In this document: one piece after another, positions 49,104 through 58,198 of the stretch
Numbering within the stretch: position 1 is the first letter of the stretch
Layout: each line of letters starts with the position of its first letter
Notes under the pieces: model-generated
What the model saw: only the letters and a program-made list of their open reading frames with translations
Databases searched by the model: none
Told to the model about the DNA's origin: nothing
DNA from: Roseobacter sp. MED193
GTDB lineage: Bacteria; Pseudomonadota; Alphaproteobacteria; Rhodobacterales; Rhodobacteraceae
Reading direction: 5' to 3'
Assembly (NCBI RefSeq): GCF_000152965.1
Contig: NZ_CH902583.1
Coordinates: forward strand, 222,987-286,986
DNA: 64,000 bases
Translations under genes and position numbers: made by a program

Positions 49104-49754
49104 ATGGCAGAACTGCTGATCGTTCGCCATGGCCAGGCCTCCTTTGGGGCCGACAACTATGATGAGCTGAGCGACCTGGGGCGGCAACAATCGCGCGCCC
49201 TGGGGGAAACCCTGCGTGGCCTTGACTGGGTCCCGGATCGGATGATTACCGGCAGCCTGATGCGGCAAAAGCAAACCCTGGAGGAAATGGGGTTTGCAGG
49301 CTCTGGTGAGGTGCATGACGGATGGAATGAGTATGATTTTCACGATCTTCTTCACAGCCGCTATGGGGGACAGGCGCCCAGTGATGTCATCACCGACCGA
49401 AAAACCCATTTTCGGGCGTTGAAGGAAACCCTGGCTGAATGGCAGCTAGGTGGTATTTCTCAGGCGCGTGAAAGCTGGGATCAATTTTGCAATCGTGTGG
49501 AGCAGGCGCGCCTTTCGGCCATATCAACCGAGGCTGAGCGCGTCTTGGTTGTCAGTTCCGGCGGCGCCATCGCCCGACTGGTTGCCGCCAGTCTCGCCAT
49601 GCCAAATGATCAGATGATCGCCTTGAACCTACAGATCAAGAACACGTCGACCAGCCGGTTTGTGTTCTCAAAAGAGAAGTTTTTTCTCCACGAATTCAAT
49701 TCTGTGCCGCATTTTCATAATCTCGAGCGTGCGGCTCTTATGACCTATAGCTGA
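49104..49754 (+). CDS. Histidine phosphatase family protein
   Basis: A 216-residue phosphoglycerate-mutase-fold protein. The phosphohistidine motif is LIVRHGQASFG (residues ~5-15); the second basic segment DRMITGSLMRQKQT and the acid-base SSGGAIARLV, where the usual second His (GH) is replaced by Gly-Gly, follow. That replacement could weaken or change activity. Starts three bases after the NMO stop, so it is in the operon. Homologues occur in acyl-CoA dehydrogenase clusters, often beside an APH-like kinase, with unknown role. Confidence 0.88.
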   Translation: MAELLIVRHGQASFGADNYDELSDLGRQQSRALGETLRGLDWVPDRMITGSLMRQKQTLEEMGFAGSGEVHDGWNEYDFHDLLHSRYGGQAPSDVITDRKTHFRALKETLAEWQLGGISQARESWDQFCNRVEQARLSAISTEAERVLVVSSGGAIARLVAASLAMPNDQMIALNLQIKNTSTSRFVFSKEKFFLHEFNSVPHFHNLERAALMTYS

Positions 49755-49768
49755 GGGGAGCAGAAGAT

Positions 49769-50797
49769 ATGAGCACAAAGACCCAGACCCTGGATCAAGA
49801 GGCCGTTGGCGCCTATCTTCGCGGGCGGCTACCTGGATTTGACGGCGGTTTTGAGGTGGTTAAATTCGAGACCGGGCAGTCAAATCCTACCTTTATGCTC
49901 AAAACCTCCCAAGGGAACTATGTGCTGCGGCGTAAACCTCCGGGGGTTTTGCTGAAATCCGCACATGCAGTGGACAGGGAGTTCCGGGTGCAACAGGCCC
50001 TGGCAGACACCGAGGTTCCGGTGGCTAAGATGCATTTGCTGTGCGAAGATGATGATGTAATTGGCTCTGCCTTCTATGTGATGGATCACGTACCGGGACG
50101 CAATATCACCGATCCGCGCATGCAGGATCTGGACCCGGAGACCCGCACTGGTGTGATTGATGAAATGAGCCGGGTGCTGTCAGAGCTGCATCAGGTCGAT
50201 ATCGAGGCCGTGGGCCTGTCGGATTATGGCCCTCCGGGAAACTACTTTGAGCGCCAATTGGCCCGTTGGACCAAACAGTATCGTGCCTCAGAAACCGAAA
50301 CGATCCCCGAGATGAACGAGTTGATCCAAGCTCTTGAAACTGCAATGCCAAAAGACGACGGGCAGCGTGGACTGGTGCATGGGGACTACCGGATCGACAA
50401 TATGATTTTTGCCTCCGATAGCCCCATGTGCAAAGCGGTTCTGGACTGGGAGCTGTCCACCATTGGCCATCCATACGCGGATCTTGCCGGGGTGATTATG
50501 CAGTGGCAAATGCCCCCAGGCGCAGAGGGGCGCGGGCTTGCCGGTGTTGATCGTGCGGCGCTTGGGTTGCCATCTGATCAGGCTTTTATCGACAGCTACT
50601 GCCAACGCAGAGGATTGCACGGAATTGATGATTTTGGCTTCTACCTGTCGTTTAGCTTTTTCCGCATGGGAGGCATCTTGCAGGGCGTTTTGAAACGGGC
50701 ACTGGATGGAAACGCGTCAAACCCAGAACGCGCCGTGAAACTTGGAGGGTTTGTCTCACTGTTTGCGCGCAGCGGTTTGGATGCGCTGAAAAAGTGA
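49769..50797 (+). CDS. APH-like phosphotransferase (ACAD10/FadE36 type)
   Basis: A 342-residue protein-kinase-like fold: FETGQSNPTFMLKTSQGNYV and VLRRKPPG (nucleotide Lys), YVMDHVPGRNI, the catalytic loop LVHGDYRIDNMIF and the metal Asp in KAVLDWELSTIGHPYADL. In mammals the homologous domain of ACAD10/11 phosphorylates 4-hydroxyacyl-CoA so that it can be isomerised for beta-oxidation; bacterial homologues beside acyl-CoA dehydrogenases may do the same. This link is inference. Preceded by the histidine phosphatase at 14 bp. Confidence 0.9.
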   Translation: MSTKTQTLDQEAVGAYLRGRLPGFDGGFEVVKFETGQSNPTFMLKTSQGNYVLRRKPPGVLLKSAHAVDREFRVQQALADTEVPVAKMHLLCEDDDVIGSAFYVMDHVPGRNITDPRMQDLDPETRTGVIDEMSRVLSELHQVDIEAVGLSDYGPPGNYFERQLARWTKQYRASETETIPEMNELIQALETAMPKDDGQRGLVHGDYRIDNMIFASDSPMCKAVLDWELSTIGHPYADLAGVIMQWQMPPGAEGRGLAGVDRAALGLPSDQAFIDSYCQRRGLHGIDDFGFYLSFSFFRMGGILQGVLKRALDGNASNPERAVKLGGFVSLFARSGLDALKK

Positions 50798-50996
50798 GCC
50801 CTAAGGGGGGGCGGGTTATTTGTGAAGGCAGCCCAGGCCTGCATATGGTTGGGAGCCCCAGGCAAATCAGGTTTTTCATGCCCTTATGCGTGGTTCTACG
50901 TAGTTTTTTGCTCTCGACCAAGACGCCCGGTAATGCGCAATATGTCAGCAAAGCCTTCGGCAACAGAAGGCAGTTTCTGAGCGAAGGAGAGCCTGG

Positions 50997-51761
50997 ATGG
51001 CACAAAGCGACACCCTTAGCACACGGGATCTTGGGGATGGGATTGTTGAGTTGCAATTGGGGCGGGGCCCAGTCAATGCGCTAAGTGCCGACTTCCTAAT
51101 GGATTTTGCAAATTTGATCACTCGACTGGGGGCTGATGACGCGGTTCGGGCCATCATTTTGACCAGTCCTTTCAAGGTGTTTTCAGCCGGTCTTGACCTC
51201 AAAGAGGCGCAGGGTTTCGATCTTGATCAGCAAAAGGCCATTGTGCGTGGGCTGAACGAAGGTTTTCTGGCTCTCTATGCCTGCCCCAAACCTGTGGTTG
51301 CCTCTGTGGCGGGGGCCGCGATAGCTGGCGGTTTATTCTTTGTGCTGGCAAGTGATCGCCGCGTTGCCATGTCAAAATCTTCCTTTGGCCTTGCGGAAGT
51401 CCGTGTTGGCGCGGATTTCCCGGTCGGGCCGCTTGAAATCGCCAAGGCGACGCTGGATTCAAATACTCAGCGTCGATTGATGTTGACGGGCCAGCCTATT
51501 GGCCCCATCGCGGCGCGCAATTTTGGGTTCATTGATATCGTCGCAGAGGACCGGGAGGATCTGGTTGCTTACTCTCTGTCGGAGGCGCGCAAGTTAGCTG
51601 AGCTGCCGGCAATGGCCTACGCCTCTATCAAGCAGCAGCTCAGGGGAGAGACAATCGCCAAGATTCAGGCGGCAATAGCGGACGGTGGCAATGCGCCAGA
51701 GGGTGGCTGGTTCAACATTGAGACCCGAGAGGCCATGCAGCGGATGTTGAATCAGGGCTAG
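50997..51761 (+). CDS. Enoyl-CoA hydratase/isomerase family protein
   Basis: A 254-residue crotonase-fold protein: FKVFSAGLDLKEAQGF (oxyanion-hole strand), ASVAGAAIAGGLFFVLASDRRVA and SFGLAEVRVGADFPVGPLEI. A single acidic residue is evident at the first catalytic position (GLAEV), so either hydration or double-bond isomerisation is possible. AAGGAGAG directly precedes the ATG; the 199-bp gap after the APH-like gene could contain an internal promoter. Confidence 0.9.
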   Translation: MAQSDTLSTRDLGDGIVELQLGRGPVNALSADFLMDFANLITRLGADDAVRAIILTSPFKVFSAGLDLKEAQGFDLDQQKAIVRGLNEGFLALYACPKPVVASVAGAAIAGGLFFVLASDRRVAMSKSSFGLAEVRVGADFPVGPLEIAKATLDSNTQRRLMLTGQPIGPIAARNFGFIDIVAEDREDLVAYSLSEARKLAELPAMAYASIKQQLRGETIAKIQAAIADGGNAPEGGWFNIETREAMQRMLNQG

Positions 51762-51793
51762 CCTGGGAGCGGGCACAGAGGAGGGGAGAAGCA

Positions 51794-53005
51794 ATGGATG
51801 AGTTTCGTCTTGAAAACTTAAAGCGGTGGCAACAACGCTATGTCGATCAACGAAAATATGCAGGCAGTTCACTTCTGATCAAACAGGGTGGCGTAGAGGA
51901 ATATTTCCACTCCGCCGGTCTGCGTAACCTGGAAGAGAAGCTCGATTTTACCCGCGATACCCTGGCACGGATTTATTCCATGACCAAACCGGTGACCTCA
52001 GTCGCGCTGATGATGCTGGCTGAAAAAGGCTTGTTTCATTTGGATGCGCCGGTGTCGGACTTTATTCCTGAGTTTTCTCAGATGCAGGCCTTGGTTCCTG
52101 GCGCGATCTCGCTCGATCAGACGGAACCCGCGCGGGCCCCCACTCTCCACGAATTGCTGACCCATACGGGTGGCTTAAGCTACCCTTTCAATCCCGGCTT
52201 GCTGCCGCAGGCGATGGATCGCGAACAGCTGATGTTCAAACCAAACCAAGGCGATTTGGGGAAGATGGTGGCCCATCTGGCCAGCTACCCTTTGGCCTTT
52301 CAGCCAGGCAGTCGGTGGGAGTATTCTGTTGGCATTGACGTGCTTGGACGTGTGATTGAAGTTGTTTCTGGTCAAACACTTGCCGAGTTCTTCGAAGCCG
52401 AAATTTTCCAACCCTTGGGAATGCGTGAAACTGGGTTTCGAGTTCCGCGTCAGGCAGGGAACCGCTTTGCCTCGCTCTATACGCCGCTTGCCGGGGACGC
52501 CATGGCGCTCAACATCGCAAAGACGGGTGTCGAGACACTGCGCCTGACGGATCTCTATGGTGGGTCGCCTTTTGAAACCGCGGACATGATGTCTGGCGGC
52601 GGAGGTTTGGTCGGTACCATTGATGACTATATGCTTTTTGTAGAAATGCTACGCCAGCGTGGCCGTACGAAAGATGGCTTTATCCTGTCGCCAAAAACCA
52701 TTGATTTTATGATGCAAAATCATCTGCCCGGTGACATTGCATCGATGGGACCGCAGAGCTTTGCTGAACAACCCATGGAAGGAATGGGCTTTGGCTTAGG
52801 TGGTGCTGTGGTCTTGGATCCTGCACGCGCCCGTTGTCCGGGCTCAATTGGCGATTTCAGCTGGGGAGGCATGGCCTCAACCTTCTTTTGGATGGACCCC
52901 AAGCTGGACCTGTCGGTGGTCTTTTTTACCCAGCTCTCGCCGTCCAGTTCTTATCCCGCACGTGCTGAACTCAAAGCCCTGGTGCATGGAGCGCTGTTGC
53001 AATGA
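51794..53005 (+). CDS. Serine hydrolase, beta-lactamase/esterase family
   Basis: A 403-residue class C beta-lactamase-like hydrolase with no signal peptide, so cytoplasmic. The nucleophile motif SMTK (IYSMTKPVTSVALM, ~60) has S-x-x-K, YSVGIDVLG supplies the Tyr motif. Members of this group in lipid clusters are esterases rather than beta-lactamases. It may open an ester or lactone intermediate. The stop overlaps the next start by 4 bp (ATGA). Confidence 0.9.
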   Translation: MDEFRLENLKRWQQRYVDQRKYAGSSLLIKQGGVEEYFHSAGLRNLEEKLDFTRDTLARIYSMTKPVTSVALMMLAEKGLFHLDAPVSDFIPEFSQMQALVPGAISLDQTEPARAPTLHELLTHTGGLSYPFNPGLLPQAMDREQLMFKPNQGDLGKMVAHLASYPLAFQPGSRWEYSVGIDVLGRVIEVVSGQTLAEFFEAEIFQPLGMRETGFRVPRQAGNRFASLYTPLAGDAMALNIAKTGVETLRLTDLYGGSPFETADMMSGGGGLVGTIDDYMLFVEMLRQRGRTKDGFILSPKTIDFMMQNHLPGDIASMGPQSFAEQPMEGMGFGLGGAVVLDPARARCPGSIGDFSWGGMASTFFWMDPKLDLSVVFFTQLSPSSSYPARAELKALVHGALLQ

Positions 53006-54963
53006 ATAAAAACCCAATCCTATGGACCCCAACACCGGAACGCGCCGAGGCAAGCCAGCTGGCGGCCTACCAAAACTGGCTCAAGCGAACCAAGGGACTT
53101 GAGTTTGACAACTACAATGACCTTTGGACCTGGAGCACGACTGATCTAGAGGCCTTTTGGCAATCGATTTGTGATTATTTTGAACTTCAATTTTCCGCTC
53201 CCGCAACGAAAGTTTTGGCTGAACGAAAGATGCCAGGGGCAAAATGGTTCCCTGGGGCACAACTGAATTGGGCAGAAAATATTCTTTTTGGTCGGGGTGT
53301 CAGTGATGAAAATCAATCCCTTATCATCCATTCTGAAACTTTTGGTCGGTCAGAACTGACCTGGGACCAGCTGCGCACTCAGGTTGCGAGCCTGGCCTTG
53401 CACCTACGGCAAATGGGTGTCGGGCAGGGGGATCGGGTCGCCGCGATACTGCCCAATACCGAAGCCGCGATTATCGCCTGCCTTGCAGCCACCAGCCTAG
53501 GCGCTATTTGGTCGCTTTGCGCTCCGGATATGGGGCATGTTGCGATATTGGATCGTTTTCGCCAGATTGAACCAAAGGTTCTGATCTATCAAGACAGCTA
53601 CCAACATGGTGGCAAACTGATCAGCCGCCAAGATGAAATGGCCAATGTTGTGGCTGGCTTGCCAAGCCTCCAGCAGCACATCTTTGTCTCAGCCAAGGGG
53701 CAGAACCTACCATCCGGGGCTATTGCCTGGGAGGGCTTGCTGGACACTGCGGCTGAGTTGAGCTTCATTCAAGTGGACTTTGATCACCCGCTCTGGATCG
53801 TCTATTCTTCTGGTACCACCGGCAACCCAAAGCCGATCGTACACGGCCACGGTGGGATTTTGCTGGAAGGGTCAAAGCAATCCCTGCACCTTGATCTGGG
53901 GCCTGACAGCCGTTTTTGCTGGTTGACGTCCTCTGGTTGGGTGATGTGGAACCTGCAATTGGGTGCATTGGGGCAGGGTGCCACTGTGATGCTTTATGAT
54001 CGCGCCCCTAACTATCCGGATATGTTGGATATTTGGCGTCGTGTGGCCGATGAGAAAATGACATATTTTGGCGCTGGGGCTGCGTTTTTCACCGCCTGTG
54101 CCAAGGCCGGTATTGAGCCTGGTGCCAATCTGGACCTCTCTGCGCTGGTGTCTCTGGGGGCAACCGGATCGCCGATGACCTCAGACGGATATGATTGGGT
54201 CTACCGCGCGGTGAGTGCTGACATCTGGTTGGCGCCGGTCTCTGGCGGCACTGATTTTTGCGGTGCCTTTGTAGGAGGCAATGTCATGTTGCCGGTTCGG
54301 GCAGGTGAAATGCAGGCCCGCGCCCTGGGCAATGCTGTTCGGGCCTATGATCCCTTTGGCGCTGAGCTGACTGGTGAAGTGGGAGAGTTGGTCTGCACCG
54401 AGCCTTTGCCTTCTATGCCATTGTTTTTCTGGGGAGATGATGATGGCTCGCGCCTGTATGAAAGCTATTTTGACACCTATCCCGGTATCTGGCGCCATGG
54501 GGATTGGATCTCCTTCACAGCAGAGGGAGGGTCTGTGATCTACGGTCGGTCAGACGCAACGATCAACCGACGCGGCTTGCGCCTTGGCTCCTCCGAGATC
54601 TACCAGGCGGTCGAAGCGCTGCCAGAAATACAGGACAGCCTTGTGGTGGATCTCGAATTCCTGGGCAAAGACGGATTTATGCCGCTTTTTGTGGTCCTGA
54701 CACATCCCGGAAGCTTGGCAGATGGGGTGAAGGATCAGATCAAATCCTCCATCCGCCAATTCGTCTCTGCCCGTTTTGTCCCGGATGAAATCATCGAAGT
54801 TCCTGAAATACCGCGGACGCTGTCGGGCAAAAAGCTGGAAGTTCCAGTGAAAAAGCTGCTACTTGGAGGAGACCCTGCAAAAGTCGTGAACCGGGACTCG
54901 ATGGTGAACCCTGATAGTTTCGACATTTTCATAGACTATGCAAATGACCGAAATGAAACTTAG
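53002..54963 (+). CDS. Acetoacetate-CoA ligase
   Basis: A 653-residue acyl-adenylate-forming enzyme of acetoacetyl-CoA synthetase size and style: MPGAKWFPGAQLNWAENILF near the start, the P-loop IVYSSGTTGNPKPIVHGHGG, LTSSGWVMWNLQLGAL, PVSGGTDFCGAFVGG, IWRHGDWISFT, and C-terminal RTLSGKKLEVPVKKLL with the catalytic Lys. It activates acetoacetate, or another 3-oxo acid, to the CoA thioester with ATP. Coupled to the hydrolase gene by a 4-bp overlap, which suggests the hydrolase releases its substrate. Confidence 0.94.
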   Translation: MNKNPILWTPTPERAEASQLAAYQNWLKRTKGLEFDNYNDLWTWSTTDLEAFWQSICDYFELQFSAPATKVLAERKMPGAKWFPGAQLNWAENILFGRGVSDENQSLIIHSETFGRSELTWDQLRTQVASLALHLRQMGVGQGDRVAAILPNTEAAIIACLAATSLGAIWSLCAPDMGHVAILDRFRQIEPKVLIYQDSYQHGGKLISRQDEMANVVAGLPSLQQHIFVSAKGQNLPSGAIAWEGLLDTAAELSFIQVDFDHPLWIVYSSGTTGNPKPIVHGHGGILLEGSKQSLHLDLGPDSRFCWLTSSGWVMWNLQLGALGQGATVMLYDRAPNYPDMLDIWRRVADEKMTYFGAGAAFFTACAKAGIEPGANLDLSALVSLGATGSPMTSDGYDWVYRAVSADIWLAPVSGGTDFCGAFVGGNVMLPVRAGEMQARALGNAVRAYDPFGAELTGEVGELVCTEPLPSMPLFFWGDDDGSRLYESYFDTYPGIWRHGDWISFTAEGGSVIYGRSDATINRRGLRLGSSEIYQAVEALPEIQDSLVVDLEFLGKDGFMPLFVVLTHPGSLADGVKDQIKSSIRQFVSARFVPDEIIEVPEIPRTLSGKKLEVPVKKLLLGGDPAKVVNRDSMVNPDSFDIFIDYANDRNET

Positions 54964-54976
54964 AAAGACCTGCTAA

Positions 54977-55840
54977 ATGACTGATGCTGGCAGTATTCTT
55001 CTCAATCTTCTCGACCTGGAAGAGCTCGACACCAATCTCTACCGTGGGATTGGGTCAGGCGGAGAAACGCCAATGCGTATCTATGGAGGTCAGGTCATAG
55101 CACAGGCGCTGGCAGCCGCTTATGCCAGTGTTCCTGAACGGCTGTGCCATTCGCTTCATGCCTATTTCATTCGTCCCGGCGACCCCAGCAAACCCGTGAT
55201 ATATGAGGTTGACCCCGCTCGCGATGGCGGAAGTTTCACCACACGCCGCGTGACCGCGATCCAGAATGGGCGTCAGATCCTCAACCTCGCGGCTTCTTTT
55301 CATCATCAAGAAGGCGGATGGGAGCATCAGCACAGTATGCCGGACGTGCCAGCACCCGATGGGCTCATGTCGCGTGATGAGGTGCATCTGCAAAATGCCC
55401 ATCGTATCGCAGAAGAACACCGGGCTGAATTTATCCGTCCCCGTCCGTTCGAGATACGAGATATCGAACCGAGAGATCCGTTAAATCCTGATATTACCAG
55501 CGATATCAATCACATGTGGATCAGAATGGAAGCTGCCAAAGGGGCAGGGCCGCAATTGCAACATGTTCTGATGGCCTATGCTTCAGACTTTGGTCTGTTG
55601 GGATCTGCGCTGCGCCCGCATGGGCTGACATGGCATAAGCCGGAAGCCATGACCGCCAGTCTGGACCATGCCATGTGGTTTCATGCACCGGTACAATTCG
55701 ACAAGTGGCACCTCTATACTATGGATTCCCCATTTGGTGGCGGTGGACGGGGCTTCAATCGTGGCTCCATCTATACACAGGACGGTCAGTTGGTCGCTAG
55801 CGTCGCTCAGGAAGGTTTGATGCGTCCTATCAAACGATGA
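54977..55840 (+). CDS. tesB: Acyl-CoA thioesterase II
   Basis: A 287-residue double-hotdog thioesterase of normal TesB length: RIYGGQVIAQALAAAYAS, HSLHAYFIRPGDPSKPVIYE, GGSFTTRRVTAIQNGRQILN in the first hotdog and the catalytic Asp region SLDHAMWFHAPVQFDKWHLY in the second, ending RGSIYTQDGQLVASVAQEG. Hydrolyses medium/long or branched acyl-CoAs, perhaps freeing CoA when the pathway stalls. Last plus-strand gene of the run, 13 bp after the ligase. Confidence 0.95.
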   Translation: MTDAGSILLNLLDLEELDTNLYRGIGSGGETPMRIYGGQVIAQALAAAYASVPERLCHSLHAYFIRPGDPSKPVIYEVDPARDGGSFTTRRVTAIQNGRQILNLAASFHHQEGGWEHQHSMPDVPAPDGLMSRDEVHLQNAHRIAEEHRAEFIRPRPFEIRDIEPRDPLNPDITSDINHMWIRMEAAKGAGPQLQHVLMAYASDFGLLGSALRPHGLTWHKPEAMTASLDHAMWFHAPVQFDKWHLYTMDSPFGGGGRGFNRGSIYTQDGQLVASVAQEGLMRPIKR

Positions 55841-55878
55841 AAGAACGCATCCGTGTTTTATCGCTTTTCACCGACGGT

Positions 55879-56646
55879 TCACCGGCCGCCGAAGCGTTGG
55901 CGGAGCTTTTGCATTCCGGTGATCCAGCGGCCATAGTTTGATGCTTTGGCCTGCATGTAGTCTTTGACTTGTGGATGCGGAAGGACCAGGAACTCATTGT
56001 TCTCAATCGACTTTACGCAGTAGTCCGCGACAAGATCCGGTTCCAGCATACCGTCAAGGCTGGCCACGCTATCCTCAAACCCGCGGGTCATTTCAGACCG
56101 AACCGCTTGGGGGCACAGCACGGAAACACCAAGGCCCTGGTCGCCGTAGGTGATCGCCAACCATTCAGCAAAACCAACGGCGGCATGTTTCGTGACACCA
56201 TATGGAGCCGCACCAATCTGGTTCAACAGTCCGGCTGCTGAGGCTGTGTTCAGCATATAGCCACCACCGCGCTTCATCATCCGAGGTACCAAATGGCGCG
56301 CTGCCCAAACGTGGGACATCACATTGATATCCCAAATTTTTTGCCAATCATCATTGGAGACTTCAAAACCACCCATGGTGAGGATGCCAGCGTTGGAGCA
56401 AAACAAGTCAATTGGGGCGATGGTGTCCTCGACTGTCTCGATCAGGGCCTTTACGCTGTCCTCGCTTCCTGCATCTAAGTGGAGCGAAACACCTCCAATC
56501 TGGTCTGCCGTTGCCTTGGCGCCCTCAAGATCAATATCGGCACAGACCACATGAGCAGCGCCCAGATCTGCAAATTTCTGTGCCAGCCCCTTGCCAATGC
56601 CCTGCGCGGCACCAGTTACAACTATGCAACTTCCCTTGATAACCAT
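55879..56646 (-). CDS. Short-chain dehydrogenase/reductase
   Basis: A 255-residue classical SDR: TGAAQGIGKGLAQKF (~11-18), CADIDLEGA (Asp after strand 2 points to NAD), SNAGILTMGG, catalytic Ser in LNTASAAGLL and YGVTKHAAVGF. Convergent with tesB, 38 bp apart, and therefore not in the same transcript, but probably functionally related. Its upstream region abuts the ISNCY-like element (end at 56767), which could have altered its promoter. Confidence 0.92.
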   Translation of the reverse strand: MVIKGSCIVVTGAAQGIGKGLAQKFADLGAAHVVCADIDLEGAKATADQIGGVSLHLDAGSEDSVKALIETVEDTIAPIDLFCSNAGILTMGGFEVSNDDWQKIWDINVMSHVWAARHLVPRMMKRGGGYMLNTASAAGLLNQIGAAPYGVTKHAAVGFAEWLAITYGDQGLGVSVLCPQAVRSEMTRGFEDSVASLDGMLEPDLVADYCVKSIENNEFLVLPHPQVKDYMQAKASNYGRWITGMQKLRQRFGGR

Positions 56647-56766
56647 CTCTGTCGCCTTGTCCTTGGTTGTTCGGAGGAAAGGCTACTGCGGTTTCCAATG
56701 TCTGCCAATGCAGAGTGACGGAACGGAAGTAATAAATAACATAATACCAATTATAAGCTTTTCGAT

Positions 56767-56815
56767 TGTAGCCGCAAAGCGATAATGTCACCCATGAGCA
56801 AAGCAGAAGTGTCAC
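56767..56815 (-). repeat. Left-end transposase-binding repeats (two units)
   Basis: Read on the minus strand: GTGACATTATCGCTTTGCGG (unit ending at 56767) and GTGACACTTCTGCTTTGCTC (starting at 56815), offset 24 bp. They share GTGACA-N-T-N-C-GCTTTGC with the right-end units. Confidence 0.75.
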
Positions 56816-56848
56816 TCTCCTCGCAAAACGATGTGAGGATGAGCGGAT

Positions 56849-58198
56849 ATGGGATGGTTGATGATGAGCGAGCGCGAGCTGAACCGCGTGGAGGTTTTGG
56901 CGCAGGTCGATGATGGCCAGTTAAGCGTCGACAACGCGGCAAACATGTTGGATTTGACGCGTCGGCAGATATTCCGACTGTTAAAGCGGTATCGCCAGGA
57001 TGGTGCGGCAGCGATCCGGCACAAGTCGCGCGGTCGCACGCCGAACAACCAAATCCACTTAGCCAAGCGTGACTATGCGCTGACCGTCATCAAGGAACAG
57101 TATCCGGATTTCGGCCCGACATTGGCCGCTGAGATGTTGGCCGAAAATCACGGCTTCAAAGTTTCCCGCGAGACGTTGCGCAAATGGATGGCCGAGGATG
57201 GTATCTGGCTTTCTCGTAAGCAGCGCCGCCAGTTCCACCAGCCCAGATTACGCCGGGAATGTATTGGTGAGCTGATCCAGATTGATGGCTCTGATCACCG
57301 ATGGTTTGAAGATCGCGGCCCACCATGCACCCTGCTCGTCTTTATCGATGATGCCACCAGCACGCTGATGGAGCTGAGGTTCGTCAAATCCGAGAGCACG
57401 TTCAGCTATTTCGAGGCTCTGGAAAGTTATCTGCGCCAACATGGTCGTCCCGTCGCCTTCTATTCCGACAAACACACGGTTTTCCGTGTGGCGAAGGAAG
57501 ATGCCAAAGGTGGTGCCCGCATGACCCAATTTGGGCGTGCGTTGAATCAGTTGAACGTCGAGATCCTCTGCGCCAACAGCAGCCAGGCCAAGGGCCGCGT
57601 CGAACGCGCCAACAGGACGTTGCAAGATCGCCTGGTCAAGGAACTGCGCCTTGCTGACATCTGCGATATGGATGCTGGAAACGCCTATCTGCAAGGCTTC
57701 AAAGAGCGTCACAACGCCAAGTTCGCCAAAGCACCGGCCAAGCCTGACAACCTGCATCGCGCACTCAATGTGGAGCCAGATCGGCTGGATGATGTGTTGT
57801 GCTGGCGCGAGAACCGCTATGTCGGAAAGCAGCTGACGTTCTCTTATGATCGTAAGCGGATCATGCTGGAAGAAAGTGACGTCACGCGCGGTCTGGTAGG
57901 CAAATACGTCGACACCTATGCCTTCGTGGATGGCAGGTTTGAGGTGCGCTCAAAAGGCCGCTCCCTGCCCTACAAAATCTTCGACATGGATCAGCGCGTG
58001 ACCCATGCAGCTATCACCGACAACAAGCGCCTCGGTGCGGTTCTGGAACACATCAAAGAGATACAGGACGCCGCACCGCCCAAATATCCAGTTAGGACAA
58101 ACTCTGAGAAGATGGGCTATAAGCCGCAAGGCCGACCTTCAGGATCGAAAGCAAAGAGGCAGCGAGATGAAACAAATCAAGCTACGCGTAGTATCTGA
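56849..58198 (+). CDS. DDE transposase of the ISNCY-like element
   Basis: A 449-residue transposase. N-terminal helix-turn-helix (LSVDNAANMLDLTRRQIFRL), a winged/linker segment, then the integrase-type core with D146 (LIQIDGSDHRWFED), D207 (VAFYSDKHTVFR) and E252 (AKGRVERANRTL), and a C-terminal beta-barrel and basic tail (RPSGSKAKRQRDE). Intact and full length. Start may be ATG 56849 (GAGGATG upstream), 56861 or 56864. The last 32 bp overlap the passenger gene. Confidence 0.93.
   Translation: MGWLMMSERELNRVEVLAQVDDGQLSVDNAANMLDLTRRQIFRLLKRYRQDGAAAIRHKSRGRTPNNQIHLAKRDYALTVIKEQYPDFGPTLAAEMLAENHGFKVSRETLRKWMAEDGIWLSRKQRRQFHQPRLRRECIGELIQIDGSDHRWFEDRGPPCTLLVFIDDATSTLMELRFVKSESTFSYFEALESYLRQHGRPVAFYSDKHTVFRVAKEDAKGGARMTQFGRALNQLNVEILCANSSQAKGRVERANRTLQDRLVKELRLADICDMDAGNAYLQGFKERHNAKFAKAPAKPDNLHRALNVEPDRLDDVLCWRENRYVGKQLTFSYDRKRIMLEESDVTRGLVGKYVDTYAFVDGRFEVRSKGRSLPYKIFDMDQRVTHAAITDNKRLGAVLEHIKEIQDAAPPKYPVRTNSEKMGYKPQGRPSGSKAKRQRDETNQATRSI

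Noticed and set aside
51794-53005. Antibiotic-resistance beta-lactamase
   Set aside because: No signal peptide and embedded in an acyl-CoA operon; esterase-type member of the fold.
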